DNA from: Rhodovarius lipocyclicus
Lineage (GTDB): Bacteria > Pseudomonadota > Alphaproteobacteria > Acetobacterales > Acetobacteraceae
Direction of reading: 5' to 3'
Length of the DNA: 64,000 bases
NCBI RefSeq assembly: GCF_009900765.1
Contig: NZ_JAAABL010000011.1
Location: 19,824-83,823 of the forward strand
Both the position numbers and the translations under genes were made by a program. Of the stretch, positions 41,570 through 50,217 are shown piece by piece. The notes below the pieces were generated by a model, which worked only from the letters and a program-made list of their open reading frames with translations, had not been told where the DNA came from and searched no databases. Every line of letters starts with the position of its first letter. Position 1 is the first letter of the stretch.

Positions 41570-42664
41570 TCACTGGTCCGCCACGATCTTGTTGCCGGCC
41601 GGCAGCCAGCTGGCCAGCACCCGGTCCCCGGGCTGCGCGCCGGAGGCACCTTGCGCCCCGCCCGCGCGGTTGGCGACATAGGCCAGCAGGGGCTCGCCAT
41701 CGTCCAGCCGCATGTACACATGGGTCATCTGGCCGCGATACACCACCTGCTCCACCACGGCGGGGGTGCCGTTCGGGGGGGCGGGGGCGTCGGGTGGGGA
41801 GAGGTCGATCGCCTCCGGCCGCACGGCCACCAGCACGGGGGCGCCGCCTTCCTGTCGGGGCACCAGCAGCTGGCCCCCGCCCGCCAGCTTCAGCATCGTG
41901 CCGTCCGGCTGCTGCCCGGCCACCGTGCCGCGCAGGAAATTCGCGGCCCCGATGAAGCCCGCGACGAAGCGGTTGGCGGGCTGGCTGTAGATCTCCTCGG
42001 GCGTGCCCACCTGTTCCAGCCGGCCGCCGCGCATGATGACGATGCGGTCGGCCAGCGTCATCGCTTCCTCCTGGTCATGGGTGACCAGGACCGCGGTGAT
42101 GCCCAGGCGGCGCTGCAACTGGCGCAGCTCCACCTGCATGCTCTCGCGCAGGTTCTTGTCCAGCGCGCCCAGCGGTTCGTCCAGCAGCAGCAGCGTGGGT
42201 TCGATCACCAATGCGCGGGCCAGGGCCACGCGCTGCTGCTGCCCGCCCGAGAGCGCCGCCGGCAGGCGGTCCGCGAAGGCGCCCAACTGCACCAGCGCCA
42301 GGGCGTCGGCCACGCGCTTCGCGGTCTCGGCCCTGCCCACGCCGCGCATCTGCAACCCGAAGGCCACGTTCTGCGCGATCGAGAGGTGCGGGAACAGCGC
42401 GTAGTTCTGGAACAGCATGCCGATGTTGCGCTTGTGCACCGGCACCCTGGTCACGGGCGTGCCGCCGATCAGGATGTCGCCCGCGCTGGGCTCCACCAGC
42501 CCGGCCACCATGCGCAGGGTGGTGGTCTTGCCGCAGCCCGAGGGGCCCAGCAGCGCCACCATCTCCCCGGCCGCGATGCGCAGCGTCACGCTGTCCACCG
42601 CGACATTGCGGCCGTAATGCTTGGTCAGCCCCGACAGGGCCAGATCGACAGGCTGGGCCGCCAC
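41570..42664 (-). CDS. ABC transporter ATP-binding protein (PotA-like)
   Basis: A 364-residue ATPase of the spermidine/putrescine/iron group. It has Walker A GPSGCGKTTT, signature LSGGQQQRVALARALV, Walker B LLLLDEPLGALD, the switch His in LVTHDQEEAM and a C-terminal TOBE regulatory domain (about residues 280-355). The start is GTG at 42664, with GGGAG 8 bases upstream. An in-frame ATG far upstream lies inside the receptor gene. It pairs with the two permeases and the receptor directly upstream. Confidence 0.9.
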   Translation of the reverse strand: MAAQPVDLALSGLTKHYGRNVAVDSVTLRIAAGEMVALLGPSGCGKTTTLRMVAGLVEPSAGDILIGGTPVTRVPVHKRNIGMLFQNYALFPHLSIAQNVAFGLQMRGVGRAETAKRVADALALVQLGAFADRLPAALSGGQQQRVALARALVIEPTLLLLDEPLGALDKNLRESMQVELRQLQRRLGITAVLVTHDQEEAMTLADRIVIMRGGRLEQVGTPEEIYSQPANRFVAGFIGAANFLRGTVAGQQPDGTMLKLAGGGQLLVPRQEGGAPVLVAVRPEAIDLSPPDAPAPPNGTPAVVEQVVYRGQMTHVYMRLDDGEPLLAYVANRAGGAQGASGAQPGDRVLASWLPAGNKIVADQ

Positions 42665-42668
42665 CGCG

Positions 42669-43751
42669 TCAGCTCCCGAAGACCTGGTTGAAGCGTTCCA
42701 GGATGGCGCCGCGCAGCGGGTTGATGTGGTTCCAGTCCAGCACGTACAGGCGCAGGTCGCGCATGCGGCTTTCGGGGTATGGCACCACGCTGGCCACCTG
42801 CGCCGCCAGGTCGATGCCGGTGACGGAGGGCGCGGCATAGGTCGCCTCCGCCAGGCCCTTCTGCACGGCGGGCGACAGGATACGGTCGATGAAGGCGGCG
42901 CCCAGGTCGGGCTCCGGCGCGCCCTTGACCAGCGTCACGCAATTCACGCCCGCGAAGGAGCCCTCGGACGGGCGGCTCTGCACCACGGGCGCGCCGCGCA
43001 TGATGTAGGGCACCAGGCCCTTGGACCATTCGGGCCCCGCCACATCCGCCTGCCCCTGGCTGACCTGCAGCACGGTGGCGCCGGTGTTGTCGTACAGGGT
43101 CTGCACATTGGCCTTCAGCTCGGCCATCTTGTCCCAGCCCTTGTCCATCTCGTACTGCGCCTCCAGCACCGGCTTGCCGGTGACGAGGGAGGTGGCGATG
43201 GCCAGCAGGTGCACGCTCTGCGTCAGGCGCGGGTTGATCATCATGAACCGGCCGCGGAAGCGCGGGTTCCACAGGTCGGCGAAGCTTTCCAGCGGCGGGA
43301 CGGCGGTATTGGTGAAGGGCGTGACGGTGGAGATGGCGAAGGCCACGCCGTAATTTTCGCTGTAGCGGAAGGCGGGGAAGACCTTTTCCAGGTTCGGGAT
43401 CTTCGCCGCCGGCAATTCGTCGATCAGGTTCTCGTTCTTGGCGATGGGGATGCCGAGATCGTCCATCATCATCACGGAATAGCTGGGGCGGGCCTTTTCC
43501 GTGCGCAGGATGGCGATCTGGCCCAGCGTCACGCCCTCCCGCTGGAAGACGCGGCAGTTGAAGTCGGTCTGGAAGCGCGGGATCACGTTGCGGCGGAAAT
43601 ACTCGCCCTGCACGCCGGAATAGGTGCCGACATACAGGGATTTGCCCTGCGCCCAGCCATTCTGCACATAGAACAGGGGGGCGGCCAGCGTGGCGGCGGC
43701 CAGGCCGCGGCGGTTCAGCCCAGCGCTTTTCGACACGGTTTTTTCGGTCAT
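42669..43751 (-). CDS. Periplasmic substrate-binding protein (PotD/AfuA-like)
   Basis: A 360-residue receptor of the polyamine/iron type. The signal is twin-arginine-like (NRRGLAAATLAAPLFYVQNG), cut near WAQGK. It has the YSGVQGEYFRRNVIPRFQTD start and a C-terminal PAVQKGLAEATYAAPSVTG block. It belongs to the same transporter as the PotA, PotB and PotC-like proteins. Residues for polyamine or metal binding were not verified, so substrate is open. In view of the neighbours, an amino acid, lactam or urea-like compound is a reasonable guess. Confidence 0.88.
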   Translation of the reverse strand: MTEKTVSKSAGLNRRGLAAATLAAPLFYVQNGWAQGKSLYVGTYSGVQGEYFRRNVIPRFQTDFNCRVFQREGVTLGQIAILRTEKARPSYSVMMMDDLGIPIAKNENLIDELPAAKIPNLEKVFPAFRYSENYGVAFAISTVTPFTNTAVPPLESFADLWNPRFRGRFMMINPRLTQSVHLLAIATSLVTGKPVLEAQYEMDKGWDKMAELKANVQTLYDNTGATVLQVSQGQADVAGPEWSKGLVPYIMRGAPVVQSRPSEGSFAGVNCVTLVKGAPEPDLGAAFIDRILSPAVQKGLAEATYAAPSVTGIDLAAQVASVVPYPESRMRDLRLYVLDWNHINPLRGAILERFNQVFGS

Positions 43752-43782
43752 CTCGGCCTCTCTCTGTTGCGGGGTTTGTGGT

Positions 43783-44586
43783 TCAGATGCCCATGGCGCG
43801 GCGCAGCCCCACCAGCTTCTCCAGCCCGATCACCGCCAGCACGCCGGTCAGGATCATCAGCGTGGACATGGCGGCGATGGAGGGATCGAAGATCCGGGAC
43901 ATGCTGCTGTGCAGGAAGATCGGCAGCGGCACGGTCTGCGCATCCGCCAGCCACAGGGAAATCGGGAAATCGTCGAAGGAGATCATGAAGGAGAACAGGC
44001 AGCCCGCCGCGATGCCCGGGATGATCTGCGGCACCGTCACCAGCCAGAACACCCGCCAGGGGGAAGCGCCGAGCGTCAGCGCCGCTTCCTCCAGGCTGCG
44101 GTCCACCAGCTTCAGGCTGGCTGTGATGGTGCGCACCAGATAGGGCAGGGTGATCAGCACATGGCCGATGAACAGGTTCATCTCCGCGTCGCGCAGCCCG
44201 GCGCGGGCCATGAACTGCAACAGGGCGAGGCCCGTGATCAGGATGGGGAAGATCTGCGGCGAGAGCAGGATGGCTTCCATCACCTGCGCGCCCGGCACCT
44301 TCCAGCGGTTCAGCGCATAGGCCGCCGGCATGCCCAGCGCGAAGGAGGCCGCGGTGGCCGCCACAGCCAGCGAGACGCTGACGATGAAGGCGTGCTGGAA
44401 TTCCTCATCGGCGATGACGCGCCCGAACCATTCCAGGGTGAAGCCGCGCGGCGGGAACACCGCGAAGGGCGCCGCCGAGAAGGACAGCGACACCACCACC
44501 AGCAGCGGCGCCATGATGAACAGCAGGATCAGCGCGCCCGCGCCATAGACCAGCACGGCGCCGGAGGCGGAAAGCCGGCCGCGCAT
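43783..44586 (-). CDS. ABC transporter permease (PotC-like)
   Basis: A 267-residue inner-membrane permease with about six helices. The EAA-type coupling loop is EEAALTLGASPWRVFWLVTV. It ends in VIGLEKLVGLRRAMGI. It overlaps the other permease gene by one base and precedes the receptor gene after 31 bases. The second subunit of the binding-protein-dependent importer encoded here. Confidence 0.92.
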   Translation of the reverse strand: MRGRLSASGAVLVYGAGALILLFIMAPLLVVVSLSFSAAPFAVFPPRGFTLEWFGRVIADEEFQHAFIVSVSLAVAATAASFALGMPAAYALNRWKVPGAQVMEAILLSPQIFPILITGLALLQFMARAGLRDAEMNLFIGHVLITLPYLVRTITASLKLVDRSLEEAALTLGASPWRVFWLVTVPQIIPGIAAGCLFSFMISFDDFPISLWLADAQTVPLPIFLHSSMSRIFDPSIAAMSTLMILTGVLAVIGLEKLVGLRRAMGI

Positions 44587-45506
44587 CAGTGTGCCCCCGA
44601 GGCGAGGCGGCGCGCCCGCTGGCGGTATTCGATCAGCCAGGTGGCGCCGAAATTGGCCAGCAGCGCGATGGCGACCATCAGGAAGGCGATGGCGCCCCCC
44701 ATCGCCCAGTCATAGGCCGTGGTCACCTGCTGTTCGAGCAGGTTGCCCAGCATGGCCCCCCGCGTGCCGCCCAGCATGGCGGGCGTGATGTAGGAGGCGG
44801 CGGTGAGCGAGAAGACGATGCTGATGCCCGCCGTCAGCCCGGGGATGCTCAGCGGCAGCGTCACCCGCAGGAAGGCGCGCCAGGGGGCGGCGCCCAGCAT
44901 GCGCGCGGCCTCGTTGATGGCGGGGTTGATGCGGGTGAGGGAGGTGGCGATGGGCAGCACCATCAGCGGCAGGAACACATGGACCGAGGCCACCACCACC
45001 GCCCATTCCGTGTACATGATCTTCACGGGCGTCACGCCGAGGCCCACCCCCTCCAGCAGCCAGTTCAGCACCCCGGTGCGGCTGTTCCCCAGCAGCAGCT
45101 GCCAGCCATAGCTGCGCACCAGCACGCTGACGACCAGCGGCGCCACCACCAGCACCATGGTCAGCCGGCTGAAGAAGGGCCGGGCATAGGCGATGGCCAT
45201 CGCCAGCGGATAGGCCAGCAGCAGCGTGATGCCGGAGGTGACGAAGGCCACCTTCAGCGTCAGCAGCACGGTGCGCTGATAGGCGGGGCTGAACAGCAGC
45301 CGGTCGAAATTGGCCAGGCTGAAGGGCGGCGCCACGTCGCCGCTCTGGTGCTGGGTCATGAAGCCATTGCCCAGCAGCACCAGCGAGGGCAGGACCAGGA
45401 AGGCGAACAGGAACGCCAGCCCCGGCAGCAGCATGAGCAGGGAGGCCACGGCCTTGCCGCTGGGCAGGGAAATTCCCCGGGGTGCGGGCAAGGCCGTGGC
45501 GCTCAT
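44586..45506 (-). CDS. ABC transporter permease (PotB-like)
   Basis: A 306-residue permease with an N-terminal cytoplasmic stretch, six helices and the EAA loop [20 protein letters not shown]. It overlaps the biotin carboxylase gene by 4 bases on one side and PotC by one base on the other. This tight coupling ties the transporter to the biotin enzyme, which is unusual for a plain polyamine importer. Confidence 0.92.
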   Translation of the reverse strand: MSATALPAPRGISLPSGKAVASLLMLLPGLAFLFAFLVLPSLVLLGNGFMTQHQSGDVAPPFSLANFDRLLFSPAYQRTVLLTLKVAFVTSGITLLLAYPLAMAIAYARPFFSRLTMVLVVAPLVVSVLVRSYGWQLLLGNSRTGVLNWLLEGVGLGVTPVKIMYTEWAVVVASVHVFLPLMVLPIATSLTRINPAINEAARMLGAAPWRAFLRVTLPLSIPGLTAGISIVFSLTAASYITPAMLGGTRGAMLGNLLEQQVTTAYDWAMGGAIAFLMVAIALLANFGATWLIEYRQRARRLASGAH

Positions 45507-46864
45507 GCGGCGATCTCCTGTTCGGCTTCGAGGCGTTTTTCCAGGTAGTGGATGGTCACGCCCCCCTGCCGGAAGGCGGGGTCGGACAGCACCAGCCGGT
45601 GCAGCTCCGCGTTCACCGTGATGCCCTCCACCCGCAATTCCCGCAGGGCGCCCAGCAGGCGGTCCAGGCAGGCCGCGCGGTCGGGGCCATGGGCGATGAT
45701 CTTGGCGATCAGGCTGTCGTAATGCGGCGGCACCTCGGCGCCCGGCACCATGTGGCTGTCCACCCGCAGGCCGGGCCCGCCCGGCGCCTGCCAGGCCGCC
45801 ACATGCCCGGGCGAGGGGATGCTGGTGAAGGGATGCTCCGCGTTGATCCGCAGCTCGATGGCATGGCCCGCGCGGGCGATGGCCTCCTGCGCGAAGGACA
45901 GCTTGTGGCCCTGCGCCACACTGATCTGCTCGCGCACGATGTCGATGCCGGTGGTCATTTCCGTCACCGGGTGTTCCACCTGCACGCGGGTGTTCATCTC
46001 GATGAAGGCGAACACGCCGTTCTCGTACAGGAACTCGAAGGTGCCGGCGCCGCGATAGCCGATGGCGCGGCAGGCGGCGGCGCAGCGCTCGCCCAGCGCC
46101 GCGATCGCCTCTCGCGGGATGCCCGGTGCCGGGGCTTCCTCGATCACCTTCTGGTGGCGGCGCTGGACGGAGCAGTCGCGCTCACCCAGCCACACCGCGT
46201 TGCCGTGGTGGTCGCACAGCACCTGGATCTCGATATGGCGCGGGTGCTCCAGGAATTTCTCCATATAGAGCTCGGGGTTGCCGAAGGCGCGGCGGGCTTC
46301 CTCGCGCGTCGTGGCGACGGCGGTGGCCAGCTCCTCCGGCGCGCGTACCACGCGCATGCCGCGCCCACCGCCGCCGCCCGCGGCCTTGACGATGATGGGA
46401 TAGCCGATGCCCTCGGCCAGCGTGGCGCAGGCGGCGGGGTCCTCGGGCAGGGCGCCCTCGCTGCCCGGCACGCAGGGCACGCCGGCCGTGCGCATCGCGG
46501 CCTTGGCGGTGATCTTGTCGCCCATCAGGCGGATCACCTCGGCCGTCGGGCCGATGAATTGCAGGCCGGCGCGCTCCACCGCCTCGGCGAAATCGCCGTT
46601 CTCGGCCAGGAAGCCATAGCCGGGATGGATGGCCCCGGCACCGGTGGCCAGCGCCGCGAGCAGGATGGCATCGCCATCCAGATAGCTGGCGCGCGCCGGG
46701 GCGGGGCCGATGCACACCGCCTCATCGGCGAGCGCCAGGTAGGAGGCACCGCGGTCGGCCTCGGAATACACGGCGACACTGCGCAGGCCCAATGCCTTGC
46801 AGGCGCGGATGACCCGGAGCGCGATCTCGCCGCGATTGGCGATCAGGACAGTGCCGAAACCCAT
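45503..46864 (-). CDS. accC: Biotin carboxylase (AccC-like)
   Basis: A 453-residue biotin carboxylase. It starts [20 protein letters not shown], has the ATP-grasp loop [15 protein letters not shown], the [20 protein letters not shown] segment and the catalytic [15 protein letters not shown]. It uses ATP and bicarbonate to carboxylate biotin on a carrier protein. Carrier and carboxyltransferase partners are needed; here the operon encodes an AccB-like carrier, and PxpB/PxpC are homologous to a carboxyltransferase pair. It sits 41 bases after PxpA and overlaps the permease gene. Its location points to a catabolic role, not the fatty-acid acetyl-CoA carboxylase. Confidence 0.92.
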   Translation of the reverse strand: MGFGTVLIANRGEIALRVIRACKALGLRSVAVYSEADRGASYLALADEAVCIGPAPARASYLDGDAILLAALATGAGAIHPGYGFLAENGDFAEAVERAGLQFIGPTAEVIRLMGDKITAKAAMRTAGVPCVPGSEGALPEDPAACATLAEGIGYPIIVKAAGGGGGRGMRVVRAPEELATAVATTREEARRAFGNPELYMEKFLEHPRHIEIQVLCDHHGNAVWLGERDCSVQRRHQKVIEEAPAPGIPREAIAALGERCAAACRAIGYRGAGTFEFLYENGVFAFIEMNTRVQVEHPVTEMTTGIDIVREQISVAQGHKLSFAQEAIARAGHAIELRINAEHPFTSIPSPGHVAAWQAPGGPGLRVDSHMVPGAEVPPHYDSLIAKIIAHGPDRAACLDRLLGALRELRVEGITVNAELHRLVLSDPAFRQGGVTIHYLEKRLEAEQEIAA

Positions 46865-46905
46865 GTGTTCCTTGCCTTAGCTGTTCCAGGGGCGAAGCCC
46901 TCGCC

Positions 46906-47673
46906 TTACGACGCCAGTTCGGTCAGCGGCACGATCTGCCCGCCACGGCTTTCCACCGCCTCACGCACCGTGCGCGCGATCTCGACCGCGCCCGGCGTGT
47001 CGCTGTGGACCAGGATGCACTGGGCATCGACCTTCATCCGCTTGCCGGACTGCGCGGTGATGGTGCCGTCGTTCATCAGCTGGTCGATGCGCGCCACGAC
47101 ATCGGCGGTCTCGGTGATCAGCGCGCCGGGCAGGCGGCGGTTCACCAGGCGGCAATTGTCGTCATAGGCGCGGTCCGCGAAGATCTTGCAGGCGGTGCGC
47201 AGGCCGATCTTCTTGGCATAGGCCATGCCATGGCTGCCGGGCTGCGGCGCCACGATGATGTCCTTGTCGAAGGCCTTGAACACATCGAACAGCAGCTCGA
47301 CATATTCCGGGTTGGCGATGCCCATCTGGCCCATCGCGCCGTGGCTGGAGGCATGCGTCACCTTGTAGCCGCCCACCTGGGCGATCGCGGCCAGCGCGCC
47401 CAGCTGGTACAGCGCGTGCTTCTGCATGTCGCGCGGCTTGATATCCATGGGAATGCGGCCGAAGCCCAGCAGGTCCGGCAGGCCGACATGCGCGCCGAGC
47501 GCGACCTTGTTCTCCTTCGCCACCTCCACCATGCGGTGCATGATCACGGCATCGCCGGCGTGATAGCCGCAGGCGACATTGGCCGAGGAGATGATCTTCA
47601 TCAGGGTCTCGTCGTCGCCGCTTTTCCAGCGGCCGAAGCCCTCGCCCAGGTCGGAATTCAGGTCGATCTTCAT
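46906..47673 (-). CDS. pxpA: 5-oxoprolinase subunit A (PxpA, LamB/YcsF family)
   Basis: A 255-residue LamB/YcsF protein. It begins KIDLNSDLGEGFGRWKSGDD and has the metal-type motif ANVACGYHAGD, then GAHVGLPDLLGFGRIPMD. With PxpB and PxpC it opens 5-oxoproline with ATP, giving glutamate, in characterised bacteria. It overlaps the carrier-like gene by 4 bases. The presence of biotin carboxylase genes in the same operon suggests that it may work on a carboxylated lactam or amide. Confidence 0.92.
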   Translation of the reverse strand: MKIDLNSDLGEGFGRWKSGDDETLMKIISSANVACGYHAGDAVIMHRMVEVAKENKVALGAHVGLPDLLGFGRIPMDIKPRDMQKHALYQLGALAAIAQVGGYKVTHASSHGAMGQMGIANPEYVELLFDVFKAFDKDIIVAPQPGSHGMAYAKKIGLRTACKIFADRAYDDNCRLVNRRLPGALITETADVVARIDQLMNDGTITAQSGKRMKVDAQCILVHSDTPGAVEIARTVREAVESRGGQIVPLTELAS

Positions 47674-48074
47674 GCGTCCTCCGGCCCGGCCTGTGCCGGG
47701 TCATTGTGGTAGGGAGACAGTTCGAACAGCGGCGTGCCGAAACCGGCGAGCGCGCCGGGTTCCAGCAACGCGCGGCCCAGCACCCCCGCGCTGGGGGCGA
47801 TGACCGGGCGGCGCACCAGCCCGGCCGCGATCAGGCCCAGGATATCCCCGGCCTGGATCCCGGCGCCGGGCGCCGCGAAGGGCTCGCCTGGCGCGCGTTC
47901 GGTGATGAGATGGCCCACGCCCGGGGAGAGCGCGAAGCTGGAAGGCGGTGCCACCACGCCAGGGGCCGCGACCAGCCGGATGCTGGCCTCGCCCTCGGAG
48001 ATGTCGAGGCTTTCCACCCCGTTCGCGCGCATCAGCGCGGTCAGTTCCGCGATCTCGGCGGGTGTCAGCATCAT
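47670..48074 (-). CDS. Biotin-carrier-like protein lacking the biotin lysine
   Basis: A 134-residue protein similar in layout to the AccB carrier encoded at 49761. Its N-terminus MMLTPAEIAELTALMRANGV and DISEGEASIRLV align with that gene's start. It has a C-terminal lipoyl/biotinyl-like fold (AGIQAGDILGLIAAGLVRRP). Where a carrier has Glu-Ala-Met-Lys, it has Ala-Ala-Gly-Leu (residues 83-86), and the whole protein contains no lysine at all, so it cannot be biotinylated. It overlaps PxpC and PxpA by 4 bases on each side. A structural or regulatory subunit is possible. Confidence 0.75.
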   Translation of the reverse strand: MMLTPAEIAELTALMRANGVESLDISEGEASIRLVAAPGVVAPPSSFALSPGVGHLITERAPGEPFAAPGAGIQAGDILGLIAAGLVRRPVIAPSAGVLGRALLEPGALAGFGTPLFELSPYHNDPAQAGPEDA

Positions 48075-49066
48075 GCCGCGGCCCTCCGCAGATAGCCGGC
48101 CTGGCGGCGCAGCGTGCCGAGATATCCGGCCAGTTCGCGCTCCGCCTCCCGCGCCAGGGCGGGGGTGCAGGGCACGAAGCGCAGGCGGCGGCCGGGGGCG
48201 GCCTGGCCCACGCGCCACAGGTCGGCGTCGATCACCACCCCGATCTTCGGATAGCCGCCGGCCGAATTGCCGTCCGACAGCTGGATGATCGGCTGGCCGG
48301 AGGGCGGCACCTGCACCACCCCCGGCACGATCCCGTGGGAGCGCATCTCCAGCGGCCGCACCCGCAGCAGGGCGTGGTCGCCCTGCAGGCGGTAGCCCTG
48401 GCGGTTGCTCTGCGTCGTCACCACCCAGGGCTGGGCCCAGAGCGCGGCCCGGGAGGGTTCGTCGAACTGCTCGTATTCGCCGGCGGGCACCACGCGCAGG
48501 GTGATGTCGCCCGGTTCCGCATCGCCGCAGGCGGGGCGGGACAGGGCCTGCCACGGGCTGGCGGCGCCGAAGCCCGCCGCATCCCGCGTGGTCCGGGCGG
48601 GGGCCGGGCCGATGGGCAGCAGGTCCCCCGACTGGAGCATCCGCCCCTGGAAGCCGCCGAACCCGTCCCGCAGCGCGCTGGAGCGGGAGCCCAGCACCAC
48701 CGGCACGTCGATCCCGCCCGCCACGGCCACATAGCCGCGCAGGCCATCGGTGGGGGGCGACAGTTCCAGCTCCTGCCCGGCCTTCGCCGGCATGGCCCAG
48801 AAGGGCGGCAACAGGCGGCCATCCAGCCGCGCGCCGCAATCGGCGCCGGTCACGGCCACCAGCGTGTCGGTGGTGAAGCGCAGCACCAGCGGGAACAGCT
48901 GCGCCTCGATGCCGGCCGCGTCCGGGGCGTTGCCCAGCAGGGCATTGGCGGCGGCCAGGGCCAGCCGGTCCATGGCGCCGGAACGCCCGATGCCGAAGCA
49001 GCGGAAACCCAGCCGCCCCAGATCCTGCACCGCGTTCAGCGGCGCGCTCTCGATGACCTCGATCAT
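48071..49066 (-). CDS. pxpC: 5-oxoprolinase subunit C (PxpC, allophanate hydrolase subunit 2 family)
   Basis: A 331-residue protein of the AHS2/KipA/PxpC family. It starts IEVIESAPLNAVQDLGRLGF and has the segments RSGAMDRLALAAANALLGN and QLSDGNSAGGYPKIGVV. In urea carboxylase the same domain forms half of the carboxyltransferase centre. The ATG overlaps the PxpB stop by 4 bases. Together with PxpB it should form one complex. Confidence 0.92.
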   Translation of the reverse strand: MIEVIESAPLNAVQDLGRLGFRCFGIGRSGAMDRLALAAANALLGNAPDAAGIEAQLFPLVLRFTTDTLVAVTGADCGARLDGRLLPPFWAMPAKAGQELELSPPTDGLRGYVAVAGGIDVPVVLGSRSSALRDGFGGFQGRMLQSGDLLPIGPAPARTTRDAAGFGAASPWQALSRPACGDAEPGDITLRVVPAGEYEQFDEPSRAALWAQPWVVTTQSNRQGYRLQGDHALLRVRPLEMRSHGIVPGVVQVPPSGQPIIQLSDGNSAGGYPKIGVVIDADLWRVGQAAPGRRLRFVPCTPALAREAERELAGYLGTLRRQAGYLRRAAA

Positions 49067-49764
49067 GCCTCGATGCGCTCCACCCGGAAGCGGATGCGGT
49101 CGCCGAGCGACACCCGGTTGGGCGGGTCCATCGCCAGGTCGAAGGGCACAGGCACGTCCTGCGCGCGGCCGATCACATACCAGCCGGTGGGGTTGGCCAC
49201 GGGGCCGCCGGGGCGGCGCGGCGCGCCCAGATTGCACTGTGCGCCGCCGATCATCACGGTGCCGCCCGCTGGCCGCAGCACCGGTTCCTTGCGGCGCGGG
49301 CAGAACAGCCGCTGGTCCAGCCCGAACAGGTATCCGAAGCCCGGGCTGACCCCCGGCGCGAAGATCACGTATTCCGGGGCGGAGTGCAGCGCCACCACCT
49401 CGGTGGGCGAGAGATTCACCTTCTCGCACAGCTCCATCAGGTCCATGCCGCCCTCGCCGCCATAGACCACGCCCACCTCGATCAACCGGCCGAGCGCGCG
49501 TTCGCGCGGGATCTCGGCCCAGCGGGCCAGGATGCGGGCGGAGATCGCCTCGGCGTCGCCTTCCAGCGGGTCCAGCACCACCAGCAGGTTGTTCATGCCC
49601 GGCTGCAGGTCCAGCACGCCGGGCCAGGCGCGGATCTCGTCGGTCAGGTTCCAGATGCCCATCTGGGTGGGCAGGGCCAGCGGGCCCTCGGCCTCCAGCA
49701 ACAGGGCGGAGCCGCCGCACAGGCTGACGCGCGGCTGCTCCAGGGTAACAACGGGACTGCTCAT
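49063..49764 (-). CDS. pxpB: 5-oxoprolinase subunit B (PxpB, allophanate hydrolase subunit 1 family)
   Basis: A 233-residue AHS1/KipI/PxpB protein with the segments VSPGFGYLFGLDQRLFCPRR and VANPTGWYVIGRAQ. This domain pairs with AHS2 in 5-oxoprolinase and in urea carboxylase. Start at 49764 (MSSPVV) overlaps the AccB stop by 4 bases. It follows the genuine biotin carrier directly, so BCCP and carboxyltransferase-like subunits are made side by side. Confidence 0.92.
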   Translation of the reverse strand: MSSPVVTLEQPRVSLCGGSALLLEAEGPLALPTQMGIWNLTDEIRAWPGVLDLQPGMNNLLVVLDPLEGDAEAISARILARWAEIPRERALGRLIEVGVVYGGEGGMDLMELCEKVNLSPTEVVALHSAPEYVIFAPGVSPGFGYLFGLDQRLFCPRRKEPVLRPAGGTVMIGGAQCNLGAPRRPGGPVANPTGWYVIGRAQDVPVPFDLAMDPPNRVSLGDRIRFRVERIEA

Positions 49765-50216
49765 GCCGGGCGCAGGGTGAACAGCGGCTGGCCCAGCACC
49801 ACGTCCTGCCCGTTCTCGGCCAGGATGGCGGTGATGGTGCCGGGCTGCGGCGCGGAGACGGCGTTGAACACCTTCATCGCTTCCAGGATGCACAGCTGCT
49901 GGCGCTTCGCGACCTCGGCGCCGAGCTGCACGAAGGGGGCGGCATCAGGGGCCGGGGCGCGGTGGAACACGCCGTGCATGCTGGCCTTCACGGTGATTTC
50001 GCCGCTGGCGGGCGCGGGGGCCGGGGCCGGGGTCGGGGCAGGGGCCGCGACCGCCGCCGCCACGGGCACCGCCACCGGCACGGGGGCCGCCACGGTCGCC
50101 CCGCGCGCCACGATGCGCACGCGGATGCCGCCCTCGGAAACCTCGATCTCGCTGGCGCCCGAGGAAGGCAGCAGCGCGATCAGTTGCTTGACCAGGTCCA
50201 GGCTCGCGGGGGTCAT
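49761..50216 (-). CDS. accB: Biotin carboxyl carrier protein (AccB-like)
   Basis: A 151-residue carrier. The N-terminal helix is followed by an Ala/Pro-rich linker (about residues 42-71), and a biotinyl domain (about 72-151) holds the biotinylation motif EAMKV with Lys115. It carries carboxybiotin from the AccC-like enzyme to a carboxyltransferase. It follows the aminotransferase gene after 1 base and overlaps pxpB by 4 bases. The paralogue at 47670 lacks the lysine. Confidence 0.93.
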   Translation of the reverse strand: MTPASLDLVKQLIALLPSSGASEIEVSEGGIRVRIVARGATVAAPVPVAVPVAAAVAAPAPTPAPAPAPASGEITVKASMHGVFHRAPAPDAAPFVQLGAEVAKRQQLCILEAMKVFNAVSAPQPGTITAILAENGQDVVLGQPLFTLRPA

Positions 50217-50217
50217 C

